From NCBI GenBank assembly GCA_038244055.1, contig JBBRTW010000028.1, forward strand, positions 1-28,060: a stretch of DNA of 28,060 nucleotides, read 5' to 3'. Position 1 is the first letter of the stretch. Each line of letters opens with the position of its first letter. This DNA is from DASPKW01 sp038244055. GTDB lineage: Bacteria; Planctomycetota; Phycisphaerae; Tepidisphaerales; Tepidisphaeraceae. The translations under genes and the position numbers were made by a program. This document shows positions 15,404-23,108 of this stretch, piece after piece. The notes under the pieces are model-generated. The model saw nothing but the letters and a program-made list of their open reading frames with translations, was not told where the DNA came from and searched no databases.

Positions 15404-15436
15404 CACATTTAACATTTAACATTTTACTTTTAACAT
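15404..15436. repeat. ATTTAAC heptamer tandem tract
   Basis: CATTTAACATTTAACATTTT and then ACTTTTAACAT form a short tandem tract of about four degenerate heptamers, immediately beyond the stop codon of the serine hydrolase gene. It is much richer in AT than its surroundings. Confidence 0.65.
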
Positions 15437-15448
15437 CTCCTTCCCCTA

Positions 15449-16702
15449 CTAATCCCTCACCGCCCCCGCCACCATCTCCAGCACCCTTCGCAATCCATCA
15501 TCCCCGCCCAGGCTCCCCTCATTAAACGGCGTCCGCGCAATCGGCTGCCAATTATCCCGCGATCCATCGTACTTGAACGGCTGCGGAATTCCCGTCAGCG
15601 CCGGATCGTATTGATTATCCTTCCCGCCCATCTTGTAAATCACCAGATCCAGCGATGGCACGATGAAAATCCCGAATCCCCCCGCCCCGGATTTGTAATA
15701 CGCATCGCGCGGCGCACCGGCCACATGCCCATCCGAATTCTGCTCAAACTGCAGCGTGAACGGGCAATGTGGATTGTACGGTGATGGCTTATTGCACAGC
15801 GCCACATACTCGGCCGGCACCAACTGCTTCTCCCCCCACTTCCCCTCGTGCAGCAGGCAATATCCGAAGCGCAGGGCATCGGTTGAATGCACCGCGATGC
15901 TCCCGGCGCCGTTCGCGTGCGGCATGTCGGAATCCCCGCGATGCAGGCAGTATCCCCACGCCCCCCACCCCATCGGTTTGGCCAGCCGCTCGCCGATGTA
16001 ATCCTGTAACTCCATCCCCGTCACATGCCGCAATACGATCGAAGCGACATGCGGCGCGGGCGATGAATACGAATACCCCGCCCCCGGATCGGTCCATAGC
16101 GGACACTTGATCGAAGACTTATCCAAATCCCGAATATTCTGCCCCGGCGCGGCCTTCATCGGCGCGGCCTTCCCATTGACAATCCCCGTCGGCGTCTGCC
16201 CCTCGCCGTTATACCCCGCCGTCATGCACAAAAGCTGCCCCAGCTTGATATTCGCCCGCCGCGGATCATCCAGCGGAAAAGCCTCGGGCAGATATTTTTC
16301 CGTGAACACTTTGGTTTCCAGCCCCTCGGGGATCTTCTCCTTAAATTCACTCAGCATGATCCCACAGGCGATGCTCGTATAAGCCTTCCCGGTCGAGGCC
16401 ATATCCGGATTCGCATTGCGATGCGCCCGCCCAAAATATTTCTCCAGCACCAGATACCCATGCCGCACCACCAGCAGCCCGCCGTTCTGTGTGCAGCGCG
16501 ATGTAAAATCAAACGCCATGTCCAGCCGCCGCGCATCCATCCCCGCCAGATCCCGGATCTGTCCCGCATCCGTCAAAGTCCTCCATCCGCCCTCACTATC
16601 CGGCGGCGGAAAATACTCCCCCGCCGGGGCAATGCCCGAAATCGCCGCAACCAAAAACATCATCGTCAATGAACCGACCCGGCGCGTTGATGGCAATTGC
16701 AT
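15449..16702 (-). CDS. Secreted serine hydrolase (beta-lactamase class C / PBP fold)
   Basis: This is a 417-residue protein. The start at 16702 has CAGGGA close upstream and opens a signal peptide ending near IAPAGEY; a TTG at 16738 would extend it by 12 residues. The nucleophile motif is MASTGKAYTS (Ser103, Lys106), typical of the PF00144 family. The Tyr motif appears as YSYSSPAPHV, so Y212-S-S replaces the usual YSN or YAN. The C-terminal SGAGGFGIFIVPSLDLVI segment corresponds to the third motif region. Members include esterases, D-aminopeptidases and carboxypeptidases; the specific reaction is not predictable here. The HANGAGSIAVHSTDALRFGY segment is typical of esterase-like members. The gene appears to stand alone. 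Confidence 0.88.
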   Translation of the reverse strand: MQLPSTRRVGSLTMMFLVAAISGIAPAGEYFPPPDSEGGWRTLTDAGQIRDLAGMDARRLDMAFDFTSRCTQNGGLLVVRHGYLVLEKYFGRAHRNANPDMASTGKAYTSIACGIMLSEFKEKIPEGLETKVFTEKYLPEAFPLDDPRRANIKLGQLLCMTAGYNGEGQTPTGIVNGKAAPMKAAPGQNIRDLDKSSIKCPLWTDPGAGYSYSSPAPHVASIVLRHVTGMELQDYIGERLAKPMGWGAWGYCLHRGDSDMPHANGAGSIAVHSTDALRFGYCLLHEGKWGEKQLVPAEYVALCNKPSPYNPHCPFTLQFEQNSDGHVAGAPRDAYYKSGAGGFGIFIVPSLDLVIYKMGGKDNQYDPALTGIPQPFKYDGSRDNWQPIARTPFNEGSLGGDDGLRRVLEMVAGAVRD

Positions 16703-16744
16703 GTCCCTGACTACGCCCGACCGCGCGACAAATGTCAATTCTTA

Positions 16745-16782
16745 CTCCCTCTCCTGTACTCGGGAGAGGGTGGGGGTGAGGG
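16745..16782. repeat. CTCCCTCTCC...GGTGAGGG palindromic repeat, copy 2
   Basis: It is identical to copy 1 (12859-12896) except for one T in place of C. It lies 42 bases upstream of the serine hydrolase start and, unlike copy 1, has no TGCTCTGCTGAAATCC ends, so the palindrome can occur independently of the MITE-like frame. Confidence 0.82.
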
Positions 16783-16944
16783 CGAACGACAAGCCGCGCT
16801 CATCCTTCCGCTCCGACGACATCAAAGATTGTTCCTGCGCGCAGCCTCCTGCCGGGAAACCCCCGTGCATGCAGCGCATCTTCTCGCATCCTCCGTGCGC
16901 ACGAAAGATTTGTTGCGCGCACGGGACGAAGCGTGCGAGGCGAT

Positions 16945-17796
16945 TTATGGGCTGGGCGGTTGAGTGACGGGCTGGGAGGTCGTGGATGGCCGGCTTGATG
17001 GTCGCGGCCACACGGCCATTCGTCGATCGAAGTAACCCGCCGGGTCGCGCAGGTAGATGGCCACGGTATCATCATCTCGTAGCTGGCCGTCGAATATTTC
17101 CAGCGTTCCGAAGACCGATGCGGCAATGGTGAATCGGGATGGGTCGCTTGAGTCGGGGTGGCCGGCTGCCAGAATCATGTCGGCCGTGCGAACAGCACCT
17201 TTTAGAAGAATGTGGTCCACGTAGTCGTCGTGCATCGGCTCGGCTGAACTGAATTTGGGTACGCGGCCAAAGCCTGCGGGTTCGATGACGGTTGCCATCA
17301 AGGCGGCTCGGTATCTGTTCTTCCAGCCGATCACCGGTTCAAAAGTGAACGATTCAATCACAACCAGCCGCCGATGCCCTGATGGGCTGGTTCGCTCATG
17401 CAGAAAGAGCGTCGCGAATGGGCCGCCCGCGCCGCCGGCCCGGATGCCGAGCGCCGCGGCCAGTTCGCTCCAACGCGGATCGACTCTCACGGCCTCATGG
17501 CTGGAGTAAGCTTTGTACTCGCCCGGTCGATCGGCGAGCAGTTGCGCGGCCTTTTGCGGGTGCGCGATGTAGACCGGCCGATCGGCGGGCAGATCGGCTT
17601 TGAGGCAGTCCTCCTGCAGACGCAGCAGCTTCCAACTCCGCCATGCGGTGGGTCCATAGATGATCCAGAGGATCGCGACCGCCAGCAATGCTCCGGCCGG
17701 GCACCACCGTTTGATCCTTCGAAGCCACCGGCGACGAGCGGAGAGTATGGGCGAATAGTCTAATGGTGCGGGCGGATTGCCGGGGTGATCGAGCAT
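16945..17796 (-). CDS. Single-pass membrane protein of unknown function
   Basis: This is a 283-residue protein from the ATG at 17796. A short cytoplasmic N-terminus ends in a basic cluster (ARRRWLRRIKRW), followed by one membrane helix (about 33-50, CPAGALLAVAILWIIYGPTA). The remainder should lie outside the inner membrane. It includes PADRPVYIAHPQKAAQLLAD, an FATLFLHERTSPSGHRRLVV strand region and a C-terminal Ser/Pro-rich tail. No family motif is recognised. No ribosome binding site is seen; TAGACT just upstream could serve as a -10 box for a short-leader transcript. An upstream extension of the frame through the tandem-repeat region was rejected as start, because that part is low-complexity and has no signal. 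Confidence 0.68.
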   Translation of the reverse strand: MLDHPGNPPAPLDYSPILSARRRWLRRIKRWCPAGALLAVAILWIIYGPTAWRSWKLLRLQEDCLKADLPADRPVYIAHPQKAAQLLADRPGEYKAYSSHEAVRVDPRWSELAAALGIRAGGAGGPFATLFLHERTSPSGHRRLVVIESFTFEPVIGWKNRYRAALMATVIEPAGFGRVPKFSSAEPMHDDYVDHILLKGAVRTADMILAAGHPDSSDPSRFTIAASVFGTLEIFDGQLRDDDTVAIYLRDPAGYFDRRMAVWPRPSSRPSTTSQPVTQPPSP

Positions 17797-18245
17797 GAGC
17801 GGACGTAGTCTACACCTACGGAGCGGGATGGGTGAGTGTCCAGTGTCCAAGCCTCCTCCGCCCCCCCCATGCGCGCCAAGCACTCTCCATGCGCCCGCAG
17901 CACCCTCGATGCGCACGCCGCACTCTCCGCGCGCCACCCCTCCACCCGTTGAAAATAAGAAAATATCCCCCGTTCTCACGCCCCAAACCCATCCCCGTGC
18001 GCGCCCGACGTCGCGCCCGCGTGACACCCCCCGTCCCTGTAGGAGGCCCACCATGCGCCCATCAAGCCATCCGCACTCTCCCGCCGCCCAAACCCAACAC
18101 CACAAAAGACCCCAATTTTCGATTTGCATTTCGCCCTCAATTCATCCGTCAACCTTCAGACTTCATCCGCCGCCGGCGTGCGCGAATGTTGTTCAGCCAA
18201 CCCCTCCCGCGTAAAGTGCCCAAACATTTCAAACGGAGACCAACC
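17797..18245. other. Divergent intergenic region with no gene, repeat-rich
   Basis: This 449-base spacer separates the minus-strand membrane protein from the plus-strand DUF1080 gene. It holds the 20-bp tandem repeats at 17869-17928, a C-rich stretch, and an AT-richer segment at about 18100-18180 that probably contains the DUF1080 promoter. Open frames through it are rich in Arg/Pro or Gly and look non-coding. Confidence 0.55.
17869..17928. repeat. Three exact-length 20-bp tandem repeats
   Basis: The units are ATGCGCGCCAAGCACTCTCC (17869-17888), ATGCGCCCGCAGCACCCTCG (17889-17908) and ATGCGCACGCCGCACTCTCC (17909-17928). A dispersed partial unit occurs at 18053-18081 (ATGCGCCC ... GCACTCTCC). 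There are no spacers between units, so this is not a CRISPR array. Confidence 0.82.
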
Positions 18246-19034
18246 ATGCCCCCGACCCGCGCGAAGATATCAACGATTGTCATCCTTGGAATCGCCTCTT
18301 GTCTTCTATGCCCCCCAGCCCGCGCCGACATCGGCGTCGGCGCCAAGCCCATCGACGGCGCTGAAATCATCATCGACGGCTCGCGCAAGATGCTCGATGA
18401 GAAATGGATTTACTGGGAAGGCCCGGGCTTCAAATCCGCCATGCCCATCAAGTGGAAGATCGTCGAGGACCCGGTGGACAAGGGAACGGTCGTGATGACC
18501 GATGACCGCGCGGCCGATGGTGGCAAATTCGGGACGGCGGATATCGTCACCAAGAAAGAATACCGCGACTTCCGCCTGCACATCGAGTTCCTCATCACCA
18601 AGCCGCGCGGCAATAGCGGCGTCTATCTCCAGAACCGCTACGAGATCCAGGTCTTCGACGGCGACAAAACCAAGCACGGCATGGGCGCGGTGATCAACGA
18701 GAGCGAATCCCCCTACGATCTCTACGCCGGCATCGGCAAGTGGAATTCTTACGATTTCGTCTTCCGCGCCGCCCGCTTCAAGGAAGGCAATCGCGTTGAG
18801 AAGGCGCTGGTCACCATGTACTTCAACGGCAAAAAGGCCCACACCAACTTCCCCATCAGCCAGGTCTGGGGCGGCGCCAACTCCGGCATCGATGGCGGCA
18901 AGGACGGCGGCAAAGGAATCACCGATGCGCCGGGTGGATTGAAATTGCAGTGCGAAGGCCACGATGTCCGCTATCGCAATGCGTGGATCAAAGAGCTGGA
19001 TTTGAAGGATGCGGATACGGATTTCAAGGAATAA
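18246..19034 (+). CDS. Secreted DUF1080 (3-keto-disaccharide hydrolase) domain protein
   Basis: This is a 263-residue protein. The start at 18246 is supported by ACGGAG about eight bases upstream. A signal peptide ends near CPPARA. The rest is a single DUF1080 beta-sandwich (laminarinase/lectin-like fold) with the hallmark NSGVYLQNRYEIQVFD at about residues 121-136, and GKWNSYDFVFRAARF and LKLQCEGHDVRYRNAWIKEL near the end. Characterised relatives hydrolyse 3-keto-glycosides; others may only bind carbohydrate. It is separated by four bases from the prolyl oligopeptidase gene, so the two are almost certainly co-transcribed and translationally linked. Confidence 0.9.
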   Translation: MPPTRAKISTIVILGIASCLLCPPARADIGVGAKPIDGAEIIIDGSRKMLDEKWIYWEGPGFKSAMPIKWKIVEDPVDKGTVVMTDDRAADGGKFGTADIVTKKEYRDFRLHIEFLITKPRGNSGVYLQNRYEIQVFDGDKTKHGMGAVINESESPYDLYAGIGKWNSYDFVFRAARFKEGNRVEKALVTMYFNGKKAHTNFPISQVWGGANSGIDGGKDGGKGITDAPGGLKLQCEGHDVRYRNAWIKELDLKDADTDFKE

Positions 19035-19038
19035 TGCG

Positions 19039-21882
19039 ATGCGAGTGACCACGATGATTATTCTGGCCGCGATTGCGGGCGAGGGCATTTGTACGATCCG
19101 GACAGCGCGGGCCGCCGATGCCGACAAGCCCCCCGTCGCCCCCATCCGCGCCGTAGTCGACGACTACCACGGCACCAAAATCGGCGACCCCTACCGATAT
19201 TTCGAGAACCTCGCCGATCCCGAAGTTCAAGAATGGATCAAGGGACAGGCCGTCTTCGCCGAGCGCACCCTCCAGGCCATCCCCGGCCGCGCCGCCCTTC
19301 TCGCCCGCATCGCCGAACTCGATTCGGGCGTGCCCTACCGCCTGAGCGTCGTCCGCCGCTGGCCCAATGGCGATCTGCACTATCTCAAAATGCTCGCCAC
19401 CGAAAACCTCGACAAGCTCTACTTCAAAGACGCCAAAACCGGCCTGGAAAAGCTCCTGATCGATCCCGAAAAACTCGCGACGGCCGATGGCAAGCACTAC
19501 TCCCTCAGCTTCTGCAACCCCTCGCCCGATGGCAGATTCATCGTCTACGGCCTGGCCGCCTCCGGCTCCGAGCAAACCGTTTTGCACGTTCTGGATGTCT
19601 CGGCCGGCAAGGAACTCCCCGATACGATCGATCGCCTCGAATACGAATACACCCACCCCACCTGGCTCGCGGATGGCAGCGGCTTCGTCTACAGCCGCCG
19701 CCGCCTGCTCCCGCCCGATGCCCCCGCCACCGAGATCGACAAGAACACCCGCGCCTTCCTCCACAAACTCGGCGGCGATCCCGATCGCGACCCCGTCATT
19801 CTCTCGATGAAGGAATCTCCCGGCGTCGCCATGGCCGACACGGATTTCCCGAGCGTCGTCCTTCCGCAGGGGTCGAAATTCGCCATCGGCAAAATCAAAC
19901 ACGGCGATGCGAATGAGCTGACCCTCTACGCCGCCCCCGCCAATTCACTTTCCAACTCGCCCATCCCCTGGAAGAAAATCTGCGATGTCGAGAATGAAGT
20001 GAAGCAGTTCGCCGTTGCCGGCGATGACATCTACCTCATCACCGCGGCCAGCGCCCCTCGTTACAAAGTCGTCCGCACATCCCTTACTCAGCCGGATTTC
20101 TCGCAAGCCCAGGCCATCGTTCCCGCTGGCTCGGATGTGGTTCAATCGCTCACCGTCTCCAAAGATGCGCTCTACGTTTCAACCCTCCGTGCAGGGTTGA
20201 ACAAGATTCTCCGCGTGCCCTTCGCCTCTCCCAACCAACCCGAGCCGATCGATCTCCCACCCGGCGAGCCCTCCGGATACATCATCGCCGCCAGCCCCGA
20301 CTTCGACCGCGTGCTCATCTCCGCCGATTCCTGGACCCGCCGCGGAAAGATTTACGACTTCAACCCGGCCGCCAGAACCCTCACCGATACCGGCCTGCGC
20401 CCGCAGGGAAAGTTCGATGATCTGCTGGGCTTCGAGGCCGAAGAAGTCCTCGTCCCCAGCCACGATGGCGTGAAAGTCCCCATCTCCATCCTCCACAAAA
20501 CCGGCATCAAGCTCGATGGCACGCATCCGACTTTGGTCAATGGCTACGGCGCGTACGGCATGGTGATGGGGGTCCATTTCAATCCCACCGGCCTCGCCTG
20601 GCTCGAACGCGGCGGCGTGCTGGCCTTCGCCCACGTTCGCGGCGGCGGCGATTACGGAAAGGAGTGGCATCTGGCCGGCCAGAAAGCCACCAAGCCCAAC
20701 ACCTGGAAGGATTTCATCGCCTGCTGCGAGTACCTCATCAAAACCGGCTACACCTCCCCCGCCAAACTCGCCGGCCAGGGCGGCAGCGCCGGCGGCATCC
20801 TCATCGGCCGGGCCATCACCGAGCGGCCGGACCTCTTCTCAGGCGCGCTGATCGGAGTCGGCTGCGTCGATGCCCTGCGCATGGAAACCACGACCAATGG
20901 CGTTCCCAATATCCAGGAATTCGGCACCGTCAAAACTCGCGAAGGCTTCGATGCGCTGCTCGCGATGAGCGCCTATCACCACGTCGTCGATGGCGTGAAA
21001 TATCCCGCCGTCCTCCTCACCCACGGCATCAACGACCCGCGCGTCGAGCCGTGGGAATCCGCCAAGATGACCGCCCGTCTCCAGGCCGCCACCGCCAGCG
21101 GCAAGCCCATCCTCTTTCGCGTCGACTACCAGGCCGGCCATGGCATCGGCTCGACCAAAAAACAGCGCCATGAAATGCTGGCCGATCAATGGGCGTTTCT
21201 GCTCTGGCAGATGGGCGAACTCGCCGCGCCGCCGGCCGGCGCGGCAACGCCGCAGGGCGCGGCTACGCCACCGCCGTCAGCCGGCGCGGGCGCTGCCTTC
21301 GATTTCCGCGATGACTTCAAAAACAAGCTCAAGCCCGGCTGGTCCTGGGTTCGCGAAGACCCCGCCGCCTGGCGCACCACCGACAATGGCCTCGAAGTGC
21401 GCGTCCAGCCCGGCAACATGTGGGGCAACCATCGCGACGGTAAAAACGTCCTCTTCCGCCCCGCCCCCGATCCCTCGGCCGGTGAGGTCGATGCCTCGGT
21501 CACCATGACCAACATGCCCAAAGAGCAATACGAGCAGGCCGATCTCGTCTGGTATTACGATGATGGCAACATGGTCAAGTGCGGCCAGGAGCGCGTCGAT
21601 GGCAAGCTCTGCATCGTCATGGGCCGAAAGGAAAAGGACAAATGCCGCACGATCAAAATCCTCCCCCTGGATTCTGAAATCGTCACCCTCCGCTTGATCG
21701 TCAAAGGCGACCGCATCCGAGGCCAATTCCGCACCCCGAAAATGGACGCCTGGCAGGAAGTTGGCGAGTGCGATCTCCCCGCCAAAACCCCGCCGAATAT
21801 CAGCCTCCAGTTCTACTGCGGACCGGCAAAGGAGGAGCGGTGGGTGAAGGTGAATAGTTTTACAGTCAGTCAGAAACCATGA
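19039..21882 (+). CDS. Secreted prolyl oligopeptidase (S9A) fused to a C-terminal DUF1349-like domain
   Basis: This is a 947-residue protein. The start at 19039 has AAGGA upstream and begins a signal peptide (to about residue 26, ARAAD). Residues about 35-80 match the S9A N-terminus (DDYHGTKIGDPYRYFENLAD). A beta-propeller follows, then the alpha/beta-hydrolase with GGSAGG (Ser583), GINDPRVEPWES (Asp666) and YQAGHG (His701); the spacing of the triad fits the family. The family normally ends about residue 725. Here an Ala/Pro linker (about 730-753) leads to a beta-sandwich (754-945; FDFRDDFKNKLKPGWSWVRE, DLVWYYDDGNMVKCGQER) like DUF1349/concanavalin-type domains, probably for carbohydrate or surface binding. 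It would cleave short proline-containing peptides outside the cytoplasm. Confidence 0.92.
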   Translation: MRVTTMIILAAIAGEGICTIRTARAADADKPPVAPIRAVVDDYHGTKIGDPYRYFENLADPEVQEWIKGQAVFAERTLQAIPGRAALLARIAELDSGVPYRLSVVRRWPNGDLHYLKMLATENLDKLYFKDAKTGLEKLLIDPEKLATADGKHYSLSFCNPSPDGRFIVYGLAASGSEQTVLHVLDVSAGKELPDTIDRLEYEYTHPTWLADGSGFVYSRRRLLPPDAPATEIDKNTRAFLHKLGGDPDRDPVILSMKESPGVAMADTDFPSVVLPQGSKFAIGKIKHGDANELTLYAAPANSLSNSPIPWKKICDVENEVKQFAVAGDDIYLITAASAPRYKVVRTSLTQPDFSQAQAIVPAGSDVVQSLTVSKDALYVSTLRAGLNKILRVPFASPNQPEPIDLPPGEPSGYIIAASPDFDRVLISADSWTRRGKIYDFNPAARTLTDTGLRPQGKFDDLLGFEAEEVLVPSHDGVKVPISILHKTGIKLDGTHPTLVNGYGAYGMVMGVHFNPTGLAWLERGGVLAFAHVRGGGDYGKEWHLAGQKATKPNTWKDFIACCEYLIKTGYTSPAKLAGQGGSAGGILIGRAITERPDLFSGALIGVGCVDALRMETTTNGVPNIQEFGTVKTREGFDALLAMSAYHHVVDGVKYPAVLLTHGINDPRVEPWESAKMTARLQAATASGKPILFRVDYQAGHGIGSTKKQRHEMLADQWAFLLWQMGELAAPPAGAATPQGAATPPPSAGAGAAFDFRDDFKNKLKPGWSWVREDPAAWRTTDNGLEVRVQPGNMWGNHRDGKNVLFRPAPDPSAGEVDASVTMTNMPKEQYEQADLVWYYDDGNMVKCGQERVDGKLCIVMGRKEKDKCRTIKILPLDSEIVTLRLIVKGDRIRGQFRTPKMDAWQEVGECDLPAKTPPNISLQFYCGPAKEERWVKVNSFTVSQKP

Positions 21883-21931
21883 CCTCGGTCAATGCAATTA
21901 CAACCGCCGCAACACGATGGCTGCACTCTTG

Positions 21932-22010
21932 CTCCCTCTCCCAAGGCCGGTGATATCCGCCCATACGCCGTGCCGCTCGTCCGGCCGTGGGAGAGGGCGG
22001 GGGTGAGGGG
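21932..22010. repeat. CTCCCTCTCC...GGTGAGGG palindromic repeat, copy 3 (long-stem form)
   Basis: CCCTCTCCCAAGGCCGG (21934-21950) pairs with CCGGCCGTGGGAGAGGG (21981-21997) at 16 of 17 positions around a 30-base loop, followed by CGGGGGTGAGGGG as in copies 1 and 2. It lies between the convergent prolyl oligopeptidase and ankyrin genes and could serve both as a transcript end. Confidence 0.82.
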
Positions 22011-22056
22011 TCTGCGGCATTTCGTGTGCGAGATGACCATGCGAAGTCACCCGCAA

Positions 22057-23097
22057 TCATTTCCCACACGGATCGTTCACCACTGTCCCCACATCGGCCG
22101 CATCAGGCTTTGGTTGATGGGCCACATTTTCGAATGAAACCACCTTCCCCTCCGCAAGCACAACCCTCACCATTGAATTGCGATACCACCACACTTCAAC
22201 CTTCCCTTCCGCCTTCGACTGCGCAAATCGCTGCGCCGGCCCACCATCCATCGCGGCCATCAGTTGCTCACCCGTCATCCCCTTGATGATTCGCTTCTCC
22301 AGCGTCAGGCCCGGATTCTTCGTGTCGGGCTTTTGTCCGAAGACATCGGCGACATCCCCCTTCACGCCATACTCCTCCAGGCTCTTGACCGTCTCCTTGT
22401 TGCGCGCGTAATGCAGGGCGGTCCGCCCCAGCGCATCGCGGGCATGGGCATCTGCGCCCTTCGCCACCAGCCACTCGCAGACCTGCGCCCAGCCGGCCTC
22501 GGCGGCGTGATGCAGCGCGGTTCGGCCATAGCGGTCGGCGGCGTTCAGGTCGGCGTCCGCCGCCATCAGCGCCCCGGCCGCCTCGTCGGTCGCCGCCGAA
22601 ACAATCGGCGTGGCCCCGCGCACATCCCTTGCGTCGATACCGGCCTTGTGCTCGAGCAGCAGGCTGATCATCGCCGTCGAGCGGGCCGCGTGCAGCGCTG
22701 TCAGGTCGCAGCGCTGCTTGCGCGCCGCGTCGGCCCCGTGCGCGAGCAGCACCTCGGCGACCTTCACGCGATCGCCGCCGGCGGCCGTGTAGAGCGGCGT
22801 AAATCCTCCGGCATTCTTGCCCAGATCGGTGGAAGTTGCATCGACCGCCGCGCCTTTGGCGATCAGCAGCTCGGCCACCTCGGCCGTGCCGGCCATGTGC
22901 AGCGCGCTCCAGCCGCCATACCCAGCATTCACCTTTGCGCCGCCGGCCAGAAGTTTCTTGATTACGTCGACATTTCCCGCTTTGGCCGCATCATTGAGCG
23001 CGGCCTGAGGGTCGGTCGCGGGCTGCGCCGCGCGGGCCGATGCCGCGATCCAAACCGCCAGACAGCAGACGATCATTCGATGAAGACAGGGGCGCAT
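22057..23097 (-). CDS. Secreted ankyrin-repeat protein with a BamE/OmlA-like C-terminal domain
   Basis: This is a 346-residue protein. The start at 23097 has AAGGAG seven bases upstream. A signal peptide ends near ASARAAQ. About seven ankyrin repeats span residues 28-255, recognisable from ALHMAGTAEVAELLIAKGA, TALHHAAEAGWAQVCEWLVA and TALHYARNKETVKSLEEYG. After a linker, residues about 270-327 (KGMTGEQLMAAM-DGGP ... VEVWWYRNSMVRVVLAEGKV) have the helix-helix-strand pattern of BamE/OmlA-type domains, normally found in outer-membrane assembly proteins; this part is inferred from pattern only. The gene starts 11 bases after the stop of the molybdopterin subunit gene and so is the third gene of that operon, where a periplasmic scaffold role would fit. 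Confidence 0.85.
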   Translation of the reverse strand: MRPCLHRMIVCCLAVWIAASARAAQPATDPQAALNDAAKAGNVDVIKKLLAGGAKVNAGYGGWSALHMAGTAEVAELLIAKGAAVDATSTDLGKNAGGFTPLYTAAGGDRVKVAEVLLAHGADAARKQRCDLTALHAARSTAMISLLLEHKAGIDARDVRGATPIVSAATDEAAGALMAADADLNAADRYGRTALHHAAEAGWAQVCEWLVAKGADAHARDALGRTALHYARNKETVKSLEEYGVKGDVADVFGQKPDTKNPGLTLEKRIIKGMTGEQLMAAMDGGPAQRFAQSKAEGKVEVWWYRNSMVRVVLAEGKVVSFENVAHQPKPDAADVGTVVNDPCGK

Positions 23098-23108
23098 TGC
23101 ATACTCCT

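Noticed and set aside
16703..16944. Small open frames between the serine hydrolase and the membrane protein genes
   Set aside because: They consist of repeat-derived and Cys/Arg-rich sequence without ribosome binding sites. The region holds copy 2 of the CTCCCTCTCC repeat and a small GCGCACGG palindrome.
17869..17928. Possible CRISPR-like array
   Set aside because: The 20-bp units are directly adjacent with no spacers, vary in sequence, and number only three; no cas genes are near.
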